From Trogon surrucura (lineage: Eukaryota; Chordata; Aves; Trogoniformes; Trogonidae), in NCBI GenBank assembly GCA_020746105.1, contig CM036633.1, forward strand, positions 15,980,501 to 16,044,500: DNA of 64,000 bases, read 5' to 3'. Below the pieces are notes generated by a model. That model ran no database searches and was not told where the DNA came from. It worked only from the letters and a program-made list of their open reading frames with translations. This document shows positions 34,866 to 47,658 of this stretch, piece by piece; positions within the stretch are counted from its first letter, which is position 1, and each line of letters begins with the position of its first letter. Position numbers and translations under genes: made by a program.

Positions 34866-36589
34866 AGAGGGGGAGGCCGGAGCAGAGCGCTGCCAGGCTT
34901 GGGCTGCCTCGGCGGAGGGGACAGTTCACATTCGCTGGAGCATTTTTAGGATGTTCAGCCTCGATTTTTCCAGCATGAACCCCGAAGTGCAGTTTTCTGG
35001 CTGTGGGGAGGCAGCACTGACCCGGGCAGCGTTTCATGGCTGTAGGCCCGAGGGCGGTGTGCCCGTGTGGGAGCAGAGGATGTCGCAGAGGGGCTGGTCC
35101 AGCTGAACCTGGGGCAGCCTGAAGGGCTCCCTGGGGAGGACGGTGCAACGAGGGGTGTGGAAAGTCACCTCGGGTTTGGCAAAGACCGACTCAGCACCAA
35201 TGCAGACGCCTCTGCTCCTGACTCGGGTCTTTGTCTCTGAGCACGCCCCCTTCAGGGACTCAGATAGAGGTTATGGGTGGCAAGGAGCCCATCGTGCTGA
35301 CAGCACAGCCCGGCCCCTTAAGCTGCAACCCAAGGGCTTCCCAGAGGCCCCGTCTGGGAGAGCAGTGGTGCTGCTGGTCCAGCCACACCGCCTCCAGCAC
35401 GGGGTCCTTGTGACAGCTCAGAAGGCAACCAAACTGCTGCTGCTGGTGGCCACCTGAGCTGCCAACAGCCCTGACCACAGGAGGATGGTGCGCACAGCTG
35501 GTGCTGGCTGGGATGGCGCAGGGGGAGCTGCTCACCGGGACCCACACCCCAGCCCCCTCCTGCACGGCTGCAGGAGCCAGGGTCACCCAGGACAGCTGGA
35601 CGGGGGACGCGGAATCACCTTCAGCAAGTGGTGGGGCAGGGTGACAGCTGGGGACACTGTAGAGACATGGGGCCACCTCCATGCACCATGTCACAGTGTC
35701 CTCCTGTGGGTGCTGAGGGTTGGGTCCTTCAGGATCCCTCAGCTTGAAGGGGCACCAGGGGGTCCCCAAAGCACCCCCAGACTCCCCTGGGTTTGCCAAC
35801 GTCAGAAACTTGCTGGAGGTGGTAGCTCCTCGTGCCTCTATTCCTTCCCACCCGCCTGACCAGTCCTGCCGCAAACCCTCACTTCTGCCCCAAGAGTAAG
35901 TGTCCGAGTTTTTTTTGTTGGCTTTTGCCTTGTCCCACCCCTATTTTCCTCATCCCCCACAACTCACCCTGACCTCCCCGCTCCGGGATGGTGCTGCCAG
36001 TGACAGCCCCACAGCACCGTCCCCGGGAGAAGTCCCCTGCAGGCACAGGACAGGGTGCGTGAGGCCCTTCCTTCCCTTCGTGCCAGCGCCAGGTGCGGGG
36101 ATAGCTCGGTGCCAGCTGCCACCCTCCTGGCTCTTGGTTTTGGTCGTTTCAGCAGCCGGAGCTGAACGAGCCCCAGTGTGCCCATGGGCCCCCGCACAGA
36201 GCATCAGGAGGGGCTGGGGGGCTCATTTTTCCGTGCCTCCCACCCTGTCTGGCAGGGTGAGTGAGACGCTGCTGGCAGCCTTGGTCCCTCAAACCTACAT
36301 TGGGCAGGAGGTGGTGGCCTGGCTGTTCCCTGACTCAGTTTCCCCATCCACGGAGGCTGCACAGCGCCGCCGAGCTGTGGGGCGTGCGAGGGCTCTCGGG
36401 GTGCCGTTCCCAGGCGCTGCCGGCACGGGGACACGCAGGGTCCCATACCAGGCCGGGCACCAGAGGCTGCGGGTGCCAAACCTGCCCCTCGCCCAGTGGC
36501 AGGGACAGGCGGCATCTGGGCGGGGAGGGGCGCGTGGTGGGGGATTTACAGTTCAACCCTCTGCCCGTGCGGAGAACAGGAAATACTCA

Positions 36590-36760
36590 GCGCCATCAAC
36601 CTCCGCTAACGAACTGTGCTGCTTCACCAGGGCTGCTAACGAAATGGTAAGGATCAAATTGCTCTAATTCACTGAGAGTTGCTATGATGTCTCCAAAATG
36701 AGTAAATTATTTCTTTACATCAAGGAAAACGAAAACGAGTTCTGCTTTCAAAGAGGAATC
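36590..36760. promoter_or_regulatory. Candidate conserved non-coding patch
   Basis: An AT-rich, non-repetitive patch with two GCTAACGAA copies (about 36,604 and 36,635) and GAGTAAATTATTTCTTTACA. It is bounded by GC-rich sequence. No repeat family or exon explains it. The regulatory call is tentative. Confidence 0.3.
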
Positions 36761-37844
36761 TTCCCCATCCCACAGCACTCAGCTCCAGCACAGCCTGGCT
36801 CCCCTAAAATCTGAGACCTTAAAAAATGCCTTTAGTATTTTCTTCTCTGTTTACCTTCAGCAGAGTCCCTGGCTCAGAGGGTCACCGAGTGACTCTTGGG
36901 ACCCTCAGACCCAACCTGAGCCTCTCTTGTCCCAGCATCCCCCCTTTGGCCCTCGGCCCCCCACAGCAGTCACTGGGGCTCACTGGCTCAGCCCCGACCC
37001 ACGTCCTCCGGCACCACGGGGGAAGAGCCCTCCCTGGAAAGGTGGGGAAACAGCCCGTCTGGAGCAGTGCTCGGGGAATTGGGCTCCTCTCCCAGAGGGC
37101 CACGTGTCTCCGTGGTGTTCTCGGCTGTGCAGGGCTCTGTGGCCAAAGGGAGGTGTTGGCAGCAGGGGATGCCCTTGTGGGGAGCGCTCCCCATGTCGGG
37201 GGACACATCCTGCCCCACACACCCTGTGACAAGCCCTGGGCTGCTCCAGCTGAGAACCCCCAAAAGCTGCTCCCCCCACCTGCCAGTAGCCAGCGCGGTC
37301 GAGAATCTGTTGGGGTGCTGGGCATCCTGGGGGGCTCAGCAAGCGTGTCCCCTGCTGTGCCTGCCCCGCGGCCGGCTCGCTCTCTGGACGGATCCGGGGA
37401 ACAGGCGTGAGGCAGCGGCGGAAGGAAGCAAGTCCTCCTCCCGTCTGCAGTGATGGCTGGTTAATGAGCTGATTTTCCTCCGCACCATTGATTTCCCCGG
37501 GCTCTGCTGCGAGGGGGCTTGTCTCTGGGTAGCGGAGACTCGGCGGCTCCGTGCAGGCCCTGACTTAAAGCCACCGGCCGTGCCGGCACGGCATGAGCAG
37601 GGAGCCCCCACTGCTTGGCGCGGCTCCGGGCAGGGCTGAGGGGGCTCGTGTTCCCGGCCAGCGTTGATGCCGAAGCACGAAGCTCCGGGAGAGGGCTTGC
37701 ATCCCAGCGAACGTGAGCTTGGGTTTATGTCAGATACTTAAAATGCCCAAGTATTGCCTTGCAGCCGGAATAACCCAAGCCTGGGGTTTGCAGGCTCTGA
37801 TGCTGCACTGGGAGGCTGCTGCAGACTGGGACAGACCCTCCTGT

Positions 37845-37872
37845 CACACACACGTGTGCACACACACACACG
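37845..37872. repeat. CA-rich microsatellite
   Basis: CACACACACG then TGTGCACACACACACACG, an interrupted (CA)n with a TG interruption. Confidence 0.8.
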
Positions 37873-38247
37873 TGGGGACAGCAGTCCCGAGGCAGTGTCA
37901 CCCCCACCCAGCAGCTGCCTCCTGCAGCTTTGGGAGCTGCTTCAGGGAGCCAGAGGATGCCCAGAGCCCAGCCGGGGTGCTTGCTGCTCACCCTCCTTCT
38001 GCTTTCCTCCCCAGCCACCCCCACCTTGCCCCGCAGCAGCGATGGCAGGAGAAGGGGCGCCAGCCTCGCCAGCCCCAGCGCTGCCCGTGCCCCCGCAGCA
38101 GCCCAGCCACAGCAACGCTGCTCCCACGAGTCTGCAGCCCCACGAAGGAGCCGCAGGTGGGCTCCGAGGAGGCATTTCCAGTGCAGGCACAGAGGAGGAC
38201 GGGGGTCAGCCCACCGCACGCCTGCCCTCGGGGTGCTCGGGAGGGAT

Positions 38248-38425
38248 AAACAAAAGGAGCTGGAAGTCTTAATGCATGATCAAGATTATGATTTAATTGG
38301 CATAACAAAGGCTCGGTGGGCTCAGCCACATGACTGGAATATTAATATGGAAGGATGCAGCTTGTTCTGAAAAGACAGGCAGGGGATTAAGGAGGAATGT
38401 GTTGCTTTGTACGTTAAGGCTGGAT
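38248..38425 (+). repeat. CR1 LINE ORF2 endonuclease fragment
   Basis: Translation reads KQKELEVLMHDQDYDLIGIT then KARWAQPHDWNINMEGCSLF, which matches the N-terminal AP endonuclease region of CR1 ORF2 (usual form ELEVL-x8-YDLIGITE-x-WWD-x-SHDW). It is a non-3' piece of CR1, rarer than tails because most copies are 5'-truncated. It is decayed: the conserved ITETWWD block reads ITKARWA. Sequence to about 38,560 may be further decayed CR1. Confidence 0.8.
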
Positions 38426-38799
38426 AGATTTGGTCTGCAACCCAGGGAGAGCCTGGCTGCCAAACTGCTGCTGTGGCTGTGCTGCACACCAAGGGGCTGT
38501 CTGTGAGCAATTGCCAGGCTCACCCAAAGCCTGGGACATGGTGGTGATAGAGAATGTCCCTACCTAAGTGGCCAGTATGGAATAGGAACAGACTGTCCAG
38601 CAAATGCCTCCTAAGGCATTAAAATTGGCATTTTTCAGGATGAGGCAAATAGAAGAGAAAGGCTTTGGCTTCGCTTCTAATCTCCAGGTCACAGATGCAG
38701 AGGGTGAGGAGAAAAAAGTGCGATGAATGTGTCTGAGATATGAAGCATCTCCTTGTGTTCCGGAGGAAAAGAGCCAAAGCTTGGGGCCAAGAAAAGGGA

Positions 38800-38972
38800 C
38801 CCCTGGGGATGCCCAGTCCAACATGCTGCTCCAAGCAGGGCCAGTTAGATCAGGGTGCTCGGGGTTTTGTTCAGGTAGGGCTCAAGTATCTTCACAAATG
38901 GAGAATCCAAACCTCTGTGAGCCCTGGGCCAGGGGCTTGCCACCCTCACAGGTAAAGTTCTTGTCCTTATAA
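38800..38972 (-). repeat. CR1 LINE 3' fragment, antisense
   Basis: It matches the antisense CR1 order GGGATGCCCAGTCCAACATG, CTCCAAGCAGGGCCAGTTAG, ATCAGGGTGCTCGGGG, CTCAAGTATCTTCACAAATG, CCACCCTCACAGGTAAAGTT. It lies about 375 bases from the sense endonuclease fragment, in opposite orientation. Confidence 0.85.
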
Positions 38973-41900
38973 CAAGTTCCCAGAGCCCAATGGGTCTTGT
39001 CCTGCCCCAGTGCATTCCAAGTGTCCCAGACCTTTCCTACTGCCCGTTACTGGCCATTTCTGCCAGCCGCATCTCACCAGCCTGGCTGCAAGGAGGCTGC
39101 AGGAGAGCCTGCAAGGGGCCACAGCAAGAGGGAGAGCATCCGCGTGCTCTCCAAGTCACAAGCCTTGAGCCAGGGGCTGGGAAGTGGCTGGGAAGCAGGT
39201 GGGCAGGTTTGAAGGCAAATGTATCACCTTGGAATGCAAGATCAAGAAGGAAAAAGGATTCAGTGAGCAAGGCAATGAGAGCGCATGGGGAGGAAGGGGA
39301 CTGGTTCACGCTGCAGGGTGGGAAGAGGAAGCCCTCGACGGGGATATCGCGGTGCCAGGATCGGGCACTGCCTCGGTGCATCAGCCCGGATCAGCAGGGC
39401 TGTGCAGAGAGCGGGAGAACAGGGCTGGGGACCTGGGAGAGACAGAGCAGTGCAGGCAGGGCAGGCCTGCCAGCCCTCCCCGGGCACGAAGGCAGAGCTG
39501 GTGGCAGGAGAGCCCAAAGCAGGGGTGTAGCCAAAACTGGGGGGCTGGGACAGCAGAAGGGCAATGCTGTGTGGCTCTTTATAAAGAAGAGAAAACCCCA
39601 GAGCTCTCAGCGCAGCTTCAGTCCCCTGGGAAACACCAGGACAAGCAGCGAAGCAGCCCCAGGACCCCACAGGACCGCGGGCAGAGGAGCAGCTGCCACT
39701 GTCGAATTCTCATGGGCAACTGGGGCAAACCCGCTCCCTTGGCTGTGTGTGTATTTTGACGGTTGTAAGGCTTTTGGCACAGGTTCATAAAAGAAGCTCA
39801 GAAGCAAGTTGCAGATCGTCTTCAGCCTAACCCTGCTACAAAATGGGTGCTGGTCCCAGCTCAGATAACCAACCGCCCCTGGGCTGCAGCTGCCAGCGGA
39901 TGAGACAAGGGGATGTAGGGCTTGCAGACAAAATAGGAAGATAAGAAGAGTGGGAACTATGAAGGCAGATTCCTAACGCAAACCCTCCCTTCATGCCACC
40001 CTCACTGACAAATGAGATAAACAGGCTTAGGGAGCAGGACACCCCGCAGTGCAGCCCACACAACATCCCAGCACAACCAGGCCATCGTATAAACAAGAAA
40101 GAGGGAGTAGGAATTGAGTAATTTGGGGGGGCGAGGACCTGACATTCTGATAAATCACAGCAGAGCAGGGAGCTAACAGCAAAAAACAGGCAAACACAAT
40201 GCCAGGATGTGTAACCAGGAGGGCTCTGCAGATGCAGGAGGCAGGTCTGCCTTTCTCCACGGCATCAGGAAGCAGCAGCTGGAGAACGCAGCTATGTCTG
40301 GACACTGCCCTTTGGGATGGTTGGAGAGGGTCCGGAGGAGGCTGTCAGAGACCTGGAAAACACGACCGGCAAGAAAAACGAGACGTGGGACTGCTTAATT
40401 GGTAGGAGAGAGAGGAGGGGGCTGCAGCAGCAGCCTGCAGGAATGTAAACGACTCCTGCCAAGAGGAAAGGATTAATCTGCCCGTGCTAGATAACAAAAG
40501 CGAAGCAAGCTTAAATTATCTCAGGTAAATTCAAGGTAGGCACGTGGAAAAATGTTTCCAGTCATGACAGGGAAGAGTCTGGATTCTCCATTGCCGAGAT
40601 TTCTGGGAGAGCCGAGTCTCAGGCATTAGCTGACGTCGGCATTAGCTGGTCCCACAGGTTCTCTCGTTTCTAGGATTTTACCACTTCTAGGTACCAGCAT
40701 ATGGAAAACCCTTAAAGCATGGGCCTGGCTGGCATCATGGCCTGCAAAGAAGGAAAAGTAAAACAACTGGATAAGCCCTAAGAGTAACCCCTAGAGACCC
40801 AAAGGGACAAAAGAGTCTGTAGGGACCATGGGCACACCACCAGCATCACCCCACAGAGCTACACAGGGAGGTGCTGGGGCTCAGGCATCAAACCAGCGTT
40901 CCCTGGGAACTGGCAGTAAAGCCAGGGCTGGAGAAGTCATATGAATGAACTTCTGGGGTAAAGCAGAGCAGGTGGAGCCCATGTGGGCAGCAGAGGTCAT
41001 GCTGGGTGCTCAACAAAGCCTGGGCCAAGAGGCGTCTGGTGAGGAAACCTGCCTGGAGGCAAAATCATCTGGAGTCAGCGAGAGAAAAATGTGCTGGGAG
41101 GGAAACAGTGTTTGAAGAGCTGAGGGCTGTGTAATTTGAAAAATTATTTCTGTTGCTTCCATCCAGGGGTGGTCATGGCTGGTGGCTCTGCTTTAGTTGC
41201 TCATACAGGATGAGCAGAGCTCAGGCGGGTGATGGATGTTCAGGGACCTGGCTAACAAGGAGCAGCATGTTAATCAACTTCCACTCTCATTAATTGGAGG
41301 AGTGATTAGAAGCACCTGTGAGCTGGCAGTTCTGAAGCAACAGGAGCCACAAAACTTGAGCAGAAAGTCCTGAGGATTTCACCAAGAGCCCTGGGAAACT
41401 GCTGTTGGCAAATCTTTCTCCTCTCAGCTAGAGCTGCTGCCCAGTGGGTGGCCCTGGGGTTAGTCAGGTTTGAGCAGGTGAAGGTGACAGCTCCTGCCAC
41501 CATCGCTTGCAGCGGTGCTGCGTGGGGTCCGCAGGACAAGGCTTGCGTGGGCCAGAAGGATGCAGCTCGTCACAGGTGCTGGCTAGGTCCTTTTCTTCCC
41601 AGCACGGGACTCCAACTGCAGAAGAGCAACCAGTAAAAGATGAACTTTAAGTTCTCCATGGACATGAAGTTCTGTGCATAAATTGTGCCCTGTACGTGTC
41701 TGTGGGACAAGGTGGGCTGTGATACTGCACCCCAGGGACAGCCTCCTTCAGGGGGCCCTGTGTGGAAGGAGGCTCCTGGGCCCTCACTGCCCAATCCGTC
41801 GCAGATTTACAGCCACACCGTGAGCAGACTGTCCTGTTGGACAGTCCTCAGGTCTACAGCAACGACAGAGGGTTCCCTGCAGGGCCAGGGCGAGCGACAG

Positions 41901-44165
41901 CCCCTGCGACTGAGCAGGAGACTGGCCAGGAAATTCCTAGTTCCTGGGAGAACCCCATCTCCTCTGCTATCAGCCATCCGTGGCAGCAAAGCCCAGGAAC
42001 CGCTTAATAATCCCAAATAAAACCACAGGAAAATTCACAACAGCGATCACTTGATGGAAGCTCCTGAAGGCATGGGAATTTCCTCAAACAACCACATCCA
42101 AAGAAACCCTCTTTCCTGAGCGGGGAGTTTCCAGCCGAAGCCTGCCTTACAGAGTCCCTGAACCGCTGGTCCGTGGGATCCCCGGGGTCCCCTGCACAGG
42201 CTGGAGGTCGACAACTCCTGCCGCAGCCCGGCAGCGGGGAGCACAGGAGGCACAACCCTGCAGAGCCACGGCCGAGAGGCAGATGGGCTGGGGCACCTCA
42301 GAGTCCCACGCGGTTCAGCCACCACCTCAGCTGCCCACGACGGAGCCCTCCCCGCTGTTGGCTCCAGCAAAGGGCACCTCGTGTACAGGAGCTTCAACAA
42401 GGGTCAGGCCAGGGTGACTCCTGGAGTCAGGGTGTCCTGTGGTTCCTGTGGGCCTGAGCAGAGGCATCCAAGCATCTCACCTGGGTTCAGAGCTGCTCTT
42501 CAGACCTCGCCCTGGAAAGCCAGCCTGCTTTAACCTGACCTGCCCCACCAGTCTTTAAGATGCTGAATTCTGCCTTGGTGCTAACACTGGGTAATCACTC
42601 ATGCATGCTTACAGGCTGTGCGGGGTGCTTAAAAGTCTGTTCCTTTCCCCTCGGGCTGCCTGCGGGCGCCGTGTTTCACAGGGGCATCGGTGTGCTTCAA
42701 CAGCCCGGAAGGGAAGGATGTGTGCTGCTGCATCGGAGTAACTCCCTCTCCCTTCTGCTGTGCTGGATCCAGCTGGGACTTGACCACAGCCATAGCTGGT
42801 GGAAGGGGAACCCCTTTTCCCTCTTGCCTTGCACTCAGCCGGCAGCTCGCCGGGGAGCTCCAGCCCCCATGTTCGGTGCCTCACCCGCGGCGCTCGGCTC
42901 TTGAGCTTCCCTCGCGCTTTGCAGCACGGCAAGGGTTGGGCTGACACTCTCATTTTGCAGCACGGCAGGGGTTGGGCTGACACTCCCATCCCCAGCGGGA
43001 CCTGATGGCTGGACCTGCATGTCCCCACTGCCCAGGCTGCTTCGGTGTTGCTGTCAAGTGCTCCGAAGCAAAATCCTCCCGCAAGACTTGGGTAAACATT
43101 CCTGACAATTTTACTGCTGATGTGACTCTACAGCCCCTGTCTCCGCTTCCAGGCTTCTGTCTCTCACACAGCCCTGCTCTCCAGCCGCTGAAGAGGACCT
43201 GTGGCTGCAGCTGATGGACTTGTGCACAGGAAGGGCCAGCAGCACAGGCAGCAAGTACATGTCTGCTCTGGGGATGTAACAGCACTGGAAGCGAGGGCTG
43301 GTAAATCTGCCTGCAGCACATCTGCAGAGCCCTGGCCAAGCCTTGCTGGGTGGTGGGTCACAGGCAGTTCTCCCTGGGCCTTGTCCTGGGCTGTGGTCCC
43401 ATGGGTGTCTCTGGTGCCAGAGCACAACTTTGGAGCACCCTTCCCACAGCTCCAGCCTTTAGATGCTCAGCGTCAGAAAATATCCCCTTCTAGGGCATGA
43501 GACGGCTGATGCAGGCAGAGACAGGTTTAGCCAAAGCGTTTCCCGAAGCAATTGATCTTTGCTTCAGGCAGCGCAAATCTTGGCAAAATCAAAATCGCTT
43601 TTGTGACACTCCTGAAGCAACTTAAGGGAGTTTGTTCTAGGGGAGAGACAGACACATCAACTTTCGCTCTGAAAGTTGCGATTTTATGTGACTTCTGGGA
43701 TTTGCTCCTCAAAACCCCCTCGAAACCCCAGGCCAGAGACCAGGTGGGTCTCCAACCCCCTCAGATGCTTCTGCGTGGAATCTGGCTCATGCGACAGAGT
43801 GTGTGGACAAACTCCACAGCTTGCATTAAGCCTTCTGTCCATGTCTGAACCATTGGAGGTGGAAGAGGAGCAGGGGCAGAGCAGCCCAACAGCCCCATCA
43901 CACTCAAAACTCTGGTCTGAAGTGAGAGACTCCACAGTCACGCTTGTGGGGTGTATGGGGAGAGGATGTCTGAAGATGTTGGAGCCGTCCTCACTGCCGG
44001 GTGCAGCACGTGCGGGCTGGACACCACCCCTCGCTACAGCCAGAACATGGTTGGTTCATGCAGGTGACTCCAGTGCAATAACTCTGGTGGTTTTTCCCAG
44101 GTTTCTGTCAGCATGAACAATCTGTCTTGAAATTCGCTTCTAGAGATAAAGGAGGCAGTAAAAGC
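38973..44165. other. Intergenic, no gene seen
   Basis: Unique-looking, moderately GC-rich DNA. A stretch near 40,515-40,590 (TAAATTCAAGGTAGGCACGT) loosely resembles a CR1 3' region but is too decayed to call. A 36-bp tandem duplication lies at 42,918-42,989. No exon or LTR-type structure was recognised. Confidence 0.55.
42918..42989. repeat. 36-bp tandem duplication
   Basis: TTTGCAGCACGGCAAGGGTT plus GGGCTGACACTCTCAT is followed directly by a second copy with two or three changes. Confidence 0.85.
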
Positions 44166-44235
44166 AGAAATGTCTGATGATGTGCATCTGACAGAAAAAA
44201 AAACCCAGAAATGTCTGCTGGTGTGTGTCTGACAG
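44166..44235. repeat. 41-bp spaced tandem duplication
   Basis: AGAAATGTCTGATGATGTGC-ATCTGACAG at 44,166-44,194 recurs at 44,207-44,235 with four changes, separated by an A-rich spacer. It lies just before a CR1 copy. Confidence 0.75.
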
Positions 44236-44311
44236 GGGTTTATGTATCTCACAGTCTAAGGTCCAGAATTGGAAACAATCTTCTGGGTCCACTATAAAAT
44301 CTACAGGACAG

Positions 44312-44742
44312 ATTCTGGAGGGACTTGAACATCTCTCCTGTGAAGAGAGACTGAGAGAACTGGGGCTGTTCAGCCTTGACAGGAGACGGCTGAGAGGAGA
44401 CCTTGTTAACGTACAGAAATAGCTGAGGGGTGGGGATCAAGAGGAAGGGGACAATCTCTTCTCAGTGGTGCCCAGCAACAGAACAAGAAATAATGGGTTT
44501 AAGTTGGAACATAGCAAGTTCCACCTCAACACGAGGAGAAACTCCTTCCCTGTGCGGGTGCTGGAGCCCTGGCCCAGGCTGCCCAGGGAGGGTGTGGAGT
44601 CTCCTGCTCTGGAGACTTTCCAACCCGCCTGGACGTGTTCCTGTGTGGTTGCCCTGGGTGGCCCTGCTCTGGCAGGGGGCTGGACTGGGTGATCTCCAGA
44701 GGTCCCTTCCAACCCCCAACATTCTGTGATTCTGTGATTCTA
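44312..44742 (+). repeat. CR1 LINE 3' fragment
   Basis: Landmarks run in order: GGAGGGACTTGAACATCTCT, GAGAACTGGGGCTGTTCAGC, GGCTGAGAGGAGACC, GTTCCACCTCAACACGAGGA, CTGGCCCAGGCTGCCCAGGG, and a tail ATTCTGTGATTCTGTGATTC. The frame is broken. It is of the same subtype as the copy at 12,893-13,251. Confidence 0.93.
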
Positions 44743-47295
44743 GACAAATGAACCACTCTGCCTTGCTTTACAAATGCATCATCAAAGAGGGATGGGAGAA
44801 CTGAGGCTCGCTTCCTGCTGATCTCCATCTGGAGAGCCTGAACTGAGGTTGGGCAGAGGAGCTCGGTGGTGATGAGAGTCAAGCTTCCCCTCCAGCCTGG
44901 ACCTGGTTCTGTGTGGACAAGTCCTTGGCATGCGACGATGCAAGGTAGATAGGAGCTGAGGGATCCTTCGCTCACCTTGTGCTGGGATGAACGCCCATGG
45001 CAGCCTGAGAAGACCATTCTGTGCATCAAAGCTCAAGAGCCCCAGCAAAGCCACTGGCTTGTAAGGAGGCCACAGATAACCGTGAGAGACACACCAACCT
45101 CCTGAGAACCAGGCAAGTGAAGGACGTCTCTGTGATGTGCAAATGTACAGATGGCCACTACAAAAGCTGCTTCAGCTCTGACTAATTTACCAAGGTGGAC
45201 ACAGTCCTGTGTCCCTGCCCCCAACCCCCCCCGTGGTTAACAGCAGTTAATTGCTCCATTAACGACCTCTTCAGACTGCTTCCAAAACCTGTGGAGTGAC
45301 TGCCCTGCTCCTGGGTGCGGACTGCCACCACAGAGAAGAGTTTGTATTTCCTTGGGCTTGTATCATGGGGTGGCGCATCAGCCAGAGGGAAACTACACTC
45401 ACTCTCCCACAGGACGGGCAGAATCCCCGGCACCCCTGGCTCAGCCGCGTCCAGGCACGCACATTTCTTACAGGCAGCACCAGAGCATCCCCCTCTGCAA
45501 GAGGACAAGTTTAGCCTGGAAACACTTGGCACTTCTTCAGCCTCAAGGCATTTCTTCAGCCTCAAGGCACTCCTTCCTTCCCGCTGCCGAAGCTGTGCGC
45601 CCAGCCCTGGGCCGGCAGCTCGCCCAGTGGTGCGTGTGGCTGCCCAAGGGCTGCCCAGCCCTGCGGTGTGCCGGCCTGGGCACACACAACCGCGCGGCTG
45701 AACGTGCTGCAGCGCAGAGCCGGGCCTGGGTAATCTGTACTGCTGCTGCATATTAAGCAGGTATCGGAAATCTCCGAGGCTTCTGTCCAGGAGAAGCAGC
45801 GCAGTCGGCACTAGCCTGCAGGCACAGCTCGGCACTGCGCTGCCGCTCAGCCCCTCCTGCTGCGAAATCTGTGCCTTGGATAAACCGCGACATTTGCGAG
45901 AGCGACATGTGATGTTGGAGGTCTCCAGTGGCAAGCTCAGACCTCGTTGCTCTTCACACACCAGGCACAGAGTTGCACACAGAGGTCGGTAGGCGGTTGT
46001 CGTGCGGTGGTGGGTGCTGGTGGGCAGCAGCTGCCAGAGCAAAGTCATTGCCCCAGTCACACAGGGGACATGGTTCAGGTCACAACCACCAACCTCGGGA
46101 CATAGCCCAGGAGCCTGTGCCCAACTCCCTGCAGACCTCAGGAGGTCTCAGGACCTCTCTGCAAGCAGGAGCTCATCCCGGGTACCATCAGGTCCCAAAT
46201 GATGCTGCTTCTCCTGCTTCAGGGACACTGGGCAGGAGGAAGGCACAGGCACCCAAAGAGCTGATGTCCCGGTAGGAGAGTTGGTTTCAGATCAGCCTCT
46301 GCCTTTCCCACTAGCATTCTCTAAAAGCCAACAAAGTGTATTATTTCTTTCATTTTCTCCTTGCTGTCTTTTGCGTTTCTCGCTGTTGCCTAGCTGGGAT
46401 GCCGTGGGTAACCACCTTCATTTGCATTTTGCTTTTTCTGATTCCAGTGAACAGGTTTCAAGGCAAGCATGGAGCAGTCATGCATTTCTCCTGCAGCGTG
46501 GGGCACATCTGTAAGTCAGGCCCACGGTGGGTGTTCACATGTGGTGGATGGCACAGTAGCCTCCACCCGGCACGTGACAGTTAATGACGGCCCCTCCACA
46601 CATCCCAGCACTGAGCTGGCCGTGCACCCTGGGAGGAGGCAGAGCCCCTGGGAGCAGTGATGTCCTGAGCCCAGAGGAGTTTGCCAAGGGACTGTCACCA
46701 TCCCTCTTTATAGAGGGCGAAATTCTTATTCTTTATTCTTATTCTTCTTTCAGATCGGATCAGAAGGAGGTGATCACAGTGCACAGTGATGGCTGCTGGC
46801 AGTGGGGTTGTGCTCCAGGTGATGCTTGACCCCAGCTCTGTTCAGCTGAGCATCCTGTGCTCACAAGGGCTAAATCCCACGTCCAGCAGGTTTGGGAATA
46901 GCTGAGTTTAGGACTTAATCCTGCTTTTCAGAGAGGCTGAGGGGGGTTCCAGTACTGGCGCCAAAGCGTCCTGGGGCCACCTGACAGCAGAGCTCACAGT
47001 GGCCTTGCAAGGGGCCCAGGTGGGAACGGTCCCAGCCTGGGTGCACCACTCACTTCACTGTCACAGTGAAATGCTGACACTGGGACAGGTACCTAAATCA
47101 CCTTGTCCAAACCCCAGCAACACCACTCTCTACACAAGAAAAGAGGCAGGGCCTGGATTAGGACTGGAATGGTAGGCGAGTTTCCATTACAAACCCATAC
47201 ATTCTGTCTTTACCGCTGTACAGTTGCAGGGCCCACAGAAATGAGAAGCCAGCGAGGCATCACTGGCACATGACCAAGATGCTCCTCGAATACAG
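44743..47295. other. Intergenic, no gene seen
   Basis: Unique sequence with a 19-bp duplication (45,533-45,570) and a (TTATTC)n tract near 46,725-46,750. A 292-codon open frame on the minus strand at 45,182-46,060 shows no domain and is probably chance. Confidence 0.55.
45533..45570. repeat. 19-bp tandem duplication
   Basis: TTCTTCAGCCTCAAGGCA occurs twice, 19 bases apart. Confidence 0.8.
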
Positions 47296-47658
47296 GTGGA
47301 GGAGCTGGGCCAGTTTCTTCTGGTGAAGAGGTACTTAACCACAGTCTACAAGTACTGGGAGGGCAATTACACAGATGACAGAGTCAAATCCCTCCTGGCA
47401 GTGCCTGGTGATACCTTAAGGAGCAGTGAGAACAAAGCAACTGCTGAGAGGTTCAGGTGGGATGTCAGGAAAAGCCTTTCCTTGGCAGAATGGTGCAGCC
47501 CTGCCACAGCTCCCCCACGGGGGTGGCAGGGCTCAGGCCAGCAGAGCCACGGCTGATCTCAGCTCACATGGGTCACCAGCGTGGTGCTGGGGAGGGACCT
47601 CGGGAAATCTCTGACACAACCTCCTGAGGTCCCTTCCCATGAATACTCCAGCAATTCT
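47296..47658 (+). repeat. Old CR1 LINE 3' fragment
   Basis: GAGAGGTTCAGGTGGGATGT, CAGGAAAAGCCTTTCCTTGG, then ACAACCTCCTGAGGTCCCTT and a decayed AATACTCCAGCAATTCT end correspond to an older CR1 3' type (ending like CTCCAGAGGTCCCTTCCAAC). High divergence marks it as older than the ATTCTGTG-tailed copies. The 5' limit is approximate. Confidence 0.7.

Larger units (their letters stand above)
34866..38247. other. Intergenic, no gene seen
   Basis: GC-rich sequence with low-complexity open frames and a CA-rich tract at 37,845-37,872. An AT-rich patch at 36,590-36,760 is listed separately. No coding exon is supported. Confidence 0.6.

Noticed and set aside
38973-44165. Possible LTR or retroviral remnants
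   Set aside because: No paired terminal repeats, primer-binding site, polypurine tract or gag/pol/env-like motif was recognised anywhere in the window.
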